Assembly (NCBI GenBank): GCA_003525905.1
Contig: DQIA01000044.1
Span: forward strand, 1-8,148
Length of the DNA: 8,148 nucleotides
Direction: 5' to 3'
DNA from: Clostridiales bacterium
Lineage (GTDB): Bacteria > Bacillota > Clostridia > Oscillospirales > Oscillospiraceae
Positions 4,892-8,148 of this stretch are shown here, one piece after another; positions within the stretch are counted from its first letter, which is position 1, and each line of letters opens with the position of its first letter. A program made the translations under genes and the position numbers. The notes beneath the pieces were generated by a model. It did not search any database, was not told where the DNA came from, and worked only from the letters and a program-made list of their open reading frames with translations.

Positions 4892-6403
4892 TTGCAAGAG
4901 AATACGATTTTAAGAATTGAGCACGTCAGCAAGTTCTACCCCGGTGTTACGGCACTGAAAGACGTGAGCTTCACCTTGCAGAAAGGCGAGGTGCGTGCGC
5001 TGGTCGGCGAGAACGGCGCAGGCAAATCCACCCTGATCAAGTGCATCATGGGTGTCGAGAAGCCCGATGAGGGCAAGATCACCATGAATTATAATGGTGA
5101 GTGGGTCGTCAATGCCACCGCAGTCGATGCGCAGGCACACGGCGTCTTTGCAAACTACCAGCAAGTCAATATTGCTCCGGATCTCAGCATCGCGGAGAAC
5201 TACTTCCTCGGCCGTCAGCCCAAGACGAAGCTCGGCCTCGTCGACTGGAAGAAGATGGCCCGGGACAGCAAGAAGATCATCGATAAATTTGAAATGGGCG
5301 TTGACCCTCTGGCGAAGATCCGCGAGCTCCCCATTGCCATGCAGGCGATGGTCACGATCAGCAAAATCTCCGTGAACGAGGATATCCGTCTTGTCATTTT
5401 CGACGAGCCGACGGCTCTGCTCGAGAATGAAAAGGTCGATATGCTCTTCCGCTTCATCGGAGAGCTGAAGAGCCAGGGCGTCAGCATCATCTATATCAGC
5501 CATCGTCTCGAAGAGATCATGCAGATCTGTGACAGCGTGACCATCCTGAAGGACGGCTCCTACGTCGATACGATGCCCATTGAGAACGTGACGAAGGATT
5601 CGCTGATCCAGATGATGGTCGGCCGCCCCGCCACGGATATCTACAACATCCGTCACTTTGACACTGACGAAGAGCTGCTGCGCGTGGAGAATTTCAGCGA
5701 CAGCAAGCACTTCAAGAATATTAATTTCACCCTGCACAAGGGCGAGATCCTCGGCTTTGCCGGTCTGGTCGGCGCGGGACGCAGCGAAGTGATGCGCGCC
5801 CTGACGGCCGTGGAAAAGCGCCTGAGCGGCGATGTCTATCTGAAGGGCAAAAAGGTTCACCTTTCCAATCCGACCGACGCGCTGAAGCACGGCATCGGCT
5901 TCCTCACCGAGGACCGCCGCACCGACGGCTGCGCGCTGAAGCTGGATATCAAGACGAATGTCAACATGAGCTCCTACGATATGATCAGCAAGGCGGGCTG
6001 CCTGAACCTCCGCAAGGAGAAGAAGCGCGCGGAGGAATTCTCCAGAAGCGTGAATGTCAAAACGCCGTCTATTTCGCAGCTCGTCGGCAATCTCTCCGGC
6101 GGCAACCAGCAGAAGGTCGTTATCGCCAAGCTGCTTTGCCGCGATCCCGAAATCCTGATCTTTGACGAGCCGACTGTCGGCATCGATGTCGGCGCGAAGC
6201 AGGAGATTTTCAAGCTCATCGAGCGCCTGACCGAACGCGGCCGCGGCGTGATCCTGATCTCGTCCTATCTGCCGGAGGTCATGGGCCTTTCCGACCGTCT
6301 GATCGTCATGGCGCAGGGCAAGATCACCGCAGAATACGACAAAGAAGCTCTGAAGACCCTTACGGAAGCGGATGTTCTCCGTATGGCCTCCATTGAAGAC
6401 TAA
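4892..6403 (+). CDS. rbsA: Sugar ABC transporter ATPase with two fused nucleotide-binding domains (RbsA/MglA type)
   Basis: A 503-residue cytoplasmic ATPase that powers the permease; both nucleotide-binding domains are in one chain, the normal RbsA/MglA/AraG length. Domain 1 has Walker A GENGAGKST (39-47), Q-loop Q90/Q91, Walker B LVIFDE (167-172) and H-loop H204, but its signature is LPIAM (146-150) in place of LSxGQ. Domain 2 has the family's altered Walker A GLVGAGRSE (291-299), an intact signature LSGGNQQKV (401-409) and Walker B LIFDE (422-426), and its H-loop position reads ISSYLPE. One complete and one degenerate ATP site is therefore expected. The start is TTG 4892, seven bases after GAGGG (4880-4884). 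The stop is 14 bp before the permease ATG, so the two are tightly coupled. The symbol denotes family only. Confidence 0.93.
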   Translation: MQENTILRIEHVSKFYPGVTALKDVSFTLQKGEVRALVGENGAGKSTLIKCIMGVEKPDEGKITMNYNGEWVVNATAVDAQAHGVFANYQQVNIAPDLSIAENYFLGRQPKTKLGLVDWKKMARDSKKIIDKFEMGVDPLAKIRELPIAMQAMVTISKISVNEDIRLVIFDEPTALLENEKVDMLFRFIGELKSQGVSIIYISHRLEEIMQICDSVTILKDGSYVDTMPIENVTKDSLIQMMVGRPATDIYNIRHFDTDEELLRVENFSDSKHFKNINFTLHKGEILGFAGLVGAGRSEVMRALTAVEKRLSGDVYLKGKKVHLSNPTDALKHGIGFLTEDRRTDGCALKLDIKTNVNMSSYDMISKAGCLNLRKEKKRAEEFSRSVNVKTPSISQLVGNLSGGNQQKVVIAKLLCRDPEILIFDEPTVGIDVGAKQEIFKLIERLTERGRGVILISSYLPEVMGLSDRLIVMAQGKITAEYDKEALKTLTEADVLRMASIED

Positions 6404-6417
6404 GAGGAGAGATAGTT

Positions 6418-7419
6418 ATGTCCACGCTTACCAAAAATAAAAAGCCCAATGCGTTTGTGCGGCTGACCAAGCACTCTGAGTTCACCATCGGCCTGGTCGT
6501 TATCGCGCTGTTCCTGCTGGCCACGTTCCTGACCAAGAACTTCTTCGGCTCCTACAACCTGAAGAACCTGACGAAGCAGGGCGCCATCGTCGGCGTTCTG
6601 GCCGTCGCGCAGACCTTCATCATCATCACGAGCGGTATCGATATTTCCGGCGGCGCCATCGCCGGTCTCGGCTGCATGACCATGGCCATGATCATGAACG
6701 GCAAGGGCACGTCCATGCTCGGCATTGCCATCCTCGCAAACTTCGTCGTCTGCACCCTGTGCGGCTTCCTGAACGGCGTGATCATCTTCGACCTGAAGGT
6801 CCCTGCCATGATCGCCACCCTCGGTACGCAGACCATCTTCCGCGGCATCCTGAAGCTGCTGTGCAACGGCAACTCCATCTCGTTCTTTGAGCCGGACGGC
6901 GCAACGTTCGTCAAGCTCTTTGACACCATCGGCAACTATGACATCTTCGGCGTCCTGCCGGTGCTGGCCTGCATCTGGATCGTCGTGGCAGTCATTGCCT
7001 TCCTGGTCCTGCGCTACACCGTCTTCGGCCGCGACCTGTTCGTCATCGGCTCCGGCATCGAGGTCGCCCGCCTGAGCGGCATCAAGGTCCGCAAGACCTT
7101 CTACCTCGTTTACTCCCTCGCCGGCTTTGTCTATGGCATCGCTGCCATCATGTTTGCCGGCCGTATCCTCCGCGCCATGCCGAACACCGGTGACGGCTAC
7201 GACATGGACGCCATCGCGGCGGCAGTTATCGGCGGCGCCTCGCTGGCCGGCGGCCGCGGCGCGATCACCGGCACGTTTGTCGGCACGCTCCTGATGGTCG
7301 TCATCAAGAACGCCGGCAAGGCCTTCCAGATCAACGACTACATCCTCGACGTCATCACCGGCGCTCTGATCATCTTTGCCGTTGCAATGGACATGGTCAA
7401 GAGCCGCAAGAAGGCGTAA
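6418..7419 (+). CDS. rbsC: Sugar ABC transporter permease (RbsC type)
   Basis: A 333-residue integral membrane protein that forms the sugar channel, probably as a homodimer because no second permease gene is present. Hydrophobic segments lie roughly at 21-39, 54-71, 76-93, 99-121, 127-146, 178-199, 228-248, 265-299 (two) and 307-326. Family landmarks are the SGIDISGGAIAGLG segment (72-85), VPAMIATLGTQTIFRGI (128-144), the cytoplasmic coupling loop FGRDLFVIGSGIEVARLSGI (203-222), and DAIAAAVIGGASLAGGRGAI (264-283). The usual SxG after GIDL/I reads SGG here. GAGGAG (6404-6409) lies 8 bases before the ATG. It is the last gene of the operon, followed by a large stem-loop. Confidence 0.94.
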   Translation: MSTLTKNKKPNAFVRLTKHSEFTIGLVVIALFLLATFLTKNFFGSYNLKNLTKQGAIVGVLAVAQTFIIITSGIDISGGAIAGLGCMTMAMIMNGKGTSMLGIAILANFVVCTLCGFLNGVIIFDLKVPAMIATLGTQTIFRGILKLLCNGNSISFFEPDGATFVKLFDTIGNYDIFGVLPVLACIWIVVAVIAFLVLRYTVFGRDLFVIGSGIEVARLSGIKVRKTFYLVYSLAGFVYGIAAIMFAGRILRAMPNTGDGYDMDAIAAAVIGGASLAGGRGAITGTFVGTLLMVVIKNAGKAFQINDYILDVITGALIIFAVAMDMVKSRKKA

Positions 7420-7436
7420 TCTCCTACCCTCATTCC

Positions 7437-7472
7437 TTTTCCGTCCCCCGGTTTCGGCCGGGGGGCGGAAAA
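7437..7472 (+). other. End-of-operon stem-loop without a 3' T-run
   Basis: TTTTCCG (7437-7443) pairs with CGGAAAA (7466-7472) and CCCCCGG (7445-7451) with CCGGGGG (7458-7464), with a T-G wobble between, giving a stem of about 15 bp. It sits 18 bp after the permease stop. The 3' side is A-rich on + and there is no T-run on either strand after the stem, so it is not a standard intrinsic terminator. It probably caps the operon mRNA as a 3' stability or processing structure, or supports termination by another route. Confidence 0.62.
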
Positions 7473-7494
7473 AAGAAAAAATACAAGAAAACGC

Positions 7495-7523
7495 TTGACA
7501 AACCGTGCAAAATCGGATATAAT
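7495..7523 (+). promoter_or_regulatory. Consensus sigma-A promoter for the tRNA pair
   Basis: TTGACA (7495-7500) and TATAAT (7518-7523) match both consensus boxes exactly with the optimal 17-bp spacer. The start would be near 7530, about 25 nt before the first tRNA. This strength suits stable-RNA synthesis. Confidence 0.92.
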
Positions 7524-7554
7524 CATTTTGCTGTTTCGGCGGCGGGTCATATAT

Positions 7555-7630
7555 GGCGGCATAGCTCAGTTGGTAGAGCATTCGGTTCATACCCGGAGTG
7601 TCATTGGTTCGAGTCCAATTGCCGCTACCA
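7555..7630 (+). tRNA. tRNA-Met (anticodon CAT), probably elongator
   Basis: All four stems fold: acceptor GGCGGCA/TGCCGCT, D-stem GCTC/GAGC, anticodon stem TTCGG/CCGGA around loop TTCATAC (anticodon CAT at 7588-7590), and T-stem ATTGG/CCAAT around TTCGAGT. The discriminator A and CCA are encoded. The first pair is G-U. It lacks the three G-C pairs of initiator anticodon stems, so it is an elongator Met; a CAT anticodon modified to read Ile ATA codons cannot be wholly excluded. Confidence 0.95.
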
Positions 7631-7634
7631 AAAC

Positions 7635-7709
7635 GGCCCGTTGGTCAAGTGGTTAAGACACCGCCCTTTCACGGCGGTAACATGGGTTCGAGTCCCGTAC
7701 GGGTCACCA
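7635..7709 (+). tRNA. tRNA-Glu (anticodon TTC)
   Basis: Acceptor GGCCCGT/ACGGGTC and anticodon stem CCGCC/GGCGG around loop CTTTCAC place anticodon TTC at 7668-7670. The T-arm TGGG-TTCGAGT-CCCG is standard and CCA is encoded. It begins four bases after tRNA-Met, so the two are cotranscribed and separated by tRNA processing. Confidence 0.95.
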
Positions 7710-7715
7710 GAAAAC

Positions 7716-7744
7716 AACCTTTGTCCTGAGGACAAGGGTTTTTT
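7716..7744 (+). terminator. Intrinsic terminator of the tRNA operon
   Basis: AACCTTTGTCC (7716-7726) pairs with GGACAAGGGTT (7730-7740), one pair being a T-G wobble, with a 3-base loop and six T's (7739-7744). It lies seven bases after the tRNA-Glu CCA end. Confidence 0.9.
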
Positions 7745-7829
7745 CTCTGTCTATGGCACATTTTGGCGGATACCATGGCGAAAAAATGTAAATTGAATGT
7801 AGTGTGACTAGTAAAAAAGAAATGGAAAT
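7745..7829 (+). other. AT-richer intergenic stretch, no supported gene
   Basis: This stretch is clearly more AT-rich than its surroundings and separates the tRNA terminator from the structured region before the small ORF. I see no convincing promoter: TTGAAT occurs near 7793 but no good -10 box at a suitable distance. Only ORFs of 8-10 codons without ribosome binding sites occur. Confidence 0.4.
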
Positions 7830-7898
7830 TCCTGTGGCTGCAAAATAGTAACAGACCTGATATCATCTGTCCAGTCCTCGCGAGACGAATCCACAGGA
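7830..7898 (+). promoter_or_regulatory. Inverted repeat able to mask the small ORF ribosome binding site
   Basis: TCCTGTGG (7830-7837) is exactly complementary to CCACAGGA (7891-7898), whose end forms part of the AGGAGGAGG ribosome binding site (7895-7903). Between the arms, ACAGA (7851-7855) pairs with TCTGT (7866-7870), and CTCGCGAG (7877-7884) is a perfect 8-bp palindrome. As RNA this could fold into a multibranched leader that controls access to the site. The pairings are seen; regulation is inferred. Confidence 0.33.
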
Positions 7899-7910
7899 GG
7901 AGGTTTCCCA

Positions 7911-7985
7911 ATGTTTTGTATCCATGATTTTGATTGCAGCGCGATCCGGACGATGCGGTGCATTCTGTTTGGTGTGGGCTGCTGA
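7911..7985 (+). CDS. Candidate small ORF: 24-residue Cys-containing peptide
   Basis: ATG 7911 is preceded by AGGAGGAGG (7895-7903) with a 7-base gap, as good a ribosome binding site as any in the window. The ORF encodes 24 residues, beginning MFCIHDFDCSAIR and ending RCILFGVGC, with Cys at 3, 9, 17 and 24 (the last residue). A terminator-like hairpin begins 12 bases after the TGA (7983-7985). I do not recognise it. It could be a leader peptide controlling a gene beyond the window edge, a free small protein, or chance. Coding status rests on the ribosome binding site and the tight fit between leader structure and terminator; a downstream target gene is not visible. Confidence 0.38.
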   Translation: MFCIHDFDCSAIRTMRCILFGVGC

Positions 7986-7996
7986 GCGGCAGCCGC

Positions 7997-8023
7997 AGCG
8001 GCCGGGGGATCCCCGGCCGCTTT
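7997..8023 (+). terminator. Terminator-like hairpin after the small ORF
   Basis: AGCGGCCGGGG (7997-8007) pairs perfectly with CCCCGGCCGCT (8011-8021), an 11-bp very GC-rich stem with a 3-base loop, followed by TTTATCGTT. The T-run is short, so it is a moderate terminator or an attenuator stem. It would end a transcript carrying the small ORF. Confidence 0.6.
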
Positions 8024-8148
8024 ATCGTTCGCCGCAATGTAGCGACTGCACCAGCCATTGTAGGGGAGCGGCGTGCCCCTCCCGGAGCAATACTGGCAGT
8101 TTGCACCGGGTATCGAAAAATGGTGTGCACCAATTGCGTCTGTAGCGG
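8024..8148 (+). other. Non-coding tail with a GTAGGGG...CCCCTCCC palindromic element
   Basis: No gene is supported to the window edge. The segment 8061-8083 contains AGGGG (8062-8066) opposite CCCCT (8076-8080), with an alternative pairing GGGAG (8064-8068) to CTCCC (8079-8083). The layout resembles palindromic GTAGGGG...CCCC sequences that I recall as common between genes in GC-rich gut Clostridia; this needs comparison with the rest of the genome. TGGTG/CACCA (around 8119-8130) is a second short inverted repeat. Confidence 0.3.

Noticed and set aside
3165..4892. 575-codon open frame on the minus strand across the mutarotase and binding-protein genes
   Set aside because: It is antisense to two well-supported genes, its Val/Asp/Leu-rich composition is a mirror of their codon bias, it crosses the junction hairpin, and no family motif is visible. 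The other long minus-strand frames at 1008-2315, 2134-3156, 4910-5890 and 6400-7590 fail for the same reason.
7555..7709. tRNA genes as an integration site for a mobile element
   Set aside because: No integrase gene, no direct repeat of a tRNA 3' end, and no phage or plasmid gene in the 440 bp that follow.
7775..7807. 10-codon ORF (MAKKCKLNVV) in the AT-rich gap
   Set aside because: Too short, and no recognisable ribosome binding site.
7669..8133. 154-codon minus-strand frame ending VTRTGLEP
   Set aside because: Its end is the antisense of tRNA-Glu, a classic false ORF, and it crosses two terminator hairpins.
7924..8145. 73-codon plus-strand frame near the right edge
   Set aside because: It overlaps the better supported small ORF in another frame, has no ribosome binding site, runs through the terminator hairpin, and has low-complexity Arg/Ser/Cys composition.

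Overview
The window looks like chromosomal DNA of a GC-rich gut-type Clostridium relative (Oscillospiraceae-like; family-level inference only). Signs are strong AGGAGG-type ribosome binding sites, two TTG starts, near-consensus sigma-A promoters, a clostridial-type lipoprotein signal, GC-rich third codon positions and CcpA/RbsR-like operators. I see no mobile element, CRISPR array, phage gene or rRNA.

Layout. (1) 1-754: the last codons of an unidentified Pro/Arg-rich protein overlap yfbR, a 5'-deoxynucleotidase of the HD superfamily, which ends in a clear intrinsic terminator. (2) 755-1076: a dense control region with a strong promoter, three copies of a LacI-type operator (TGTAAGCSYTTACA-like), and a structured leader holding a terminator-like hairpin with seven T's, about 90 nt before the first gene. 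(3) 1077-7419: a six-gene carbohydrate uptake operon, all on +: LacI-family repressor, ribokinase-family kinase, RbsD/FucU-family mutarotase (closer to FucU), lipoprotein sugar-binding protein, RbsA-type double ATPase and RbsC-type permease. Hairpins sit in four of the five gene junctions; the one after the binding-protein gene is a full terminator-like structure, which fits overproduction of the binding protein relative to the ATPase and permease. (4) 7437-7744: a long end-of-operon stem-loop, a perfect TTGACA-17-TATAAT promoter, tRNA-Met(CAT) and tRNA-Glu(TTC) with encoded CCA, and a terminator. (5) 7745-8148: no long gene; it holds a candidate 24-residue Cys-containing peptide ORF with an excellent ribosome binding site, an inverted repeat that could mask that site, and a terminator-like hairpin, then GC-rich palindromic sequence that may be a dispersed repeat.

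How it works together: the binding protein captures a sugar outside the membrane, the ATPase-permease complex imports it, the mutarotase interconverts anomers and the kinase phosphorylates it, while the LacI-family protein probably senses the sugar or its phosphate and represses its own operon. Parts resemble a ribose (rbs) operon, but the kinase lacks the ribose-contacting Asn and the mutarotase is FucU-like, so the substrate may not be ribose. The most interesting material is regulatory (operator triplet, leader terminator, intercistronic hairpins) plus the small ORF near the right end; the protein-coding part is a recognisable transport system.
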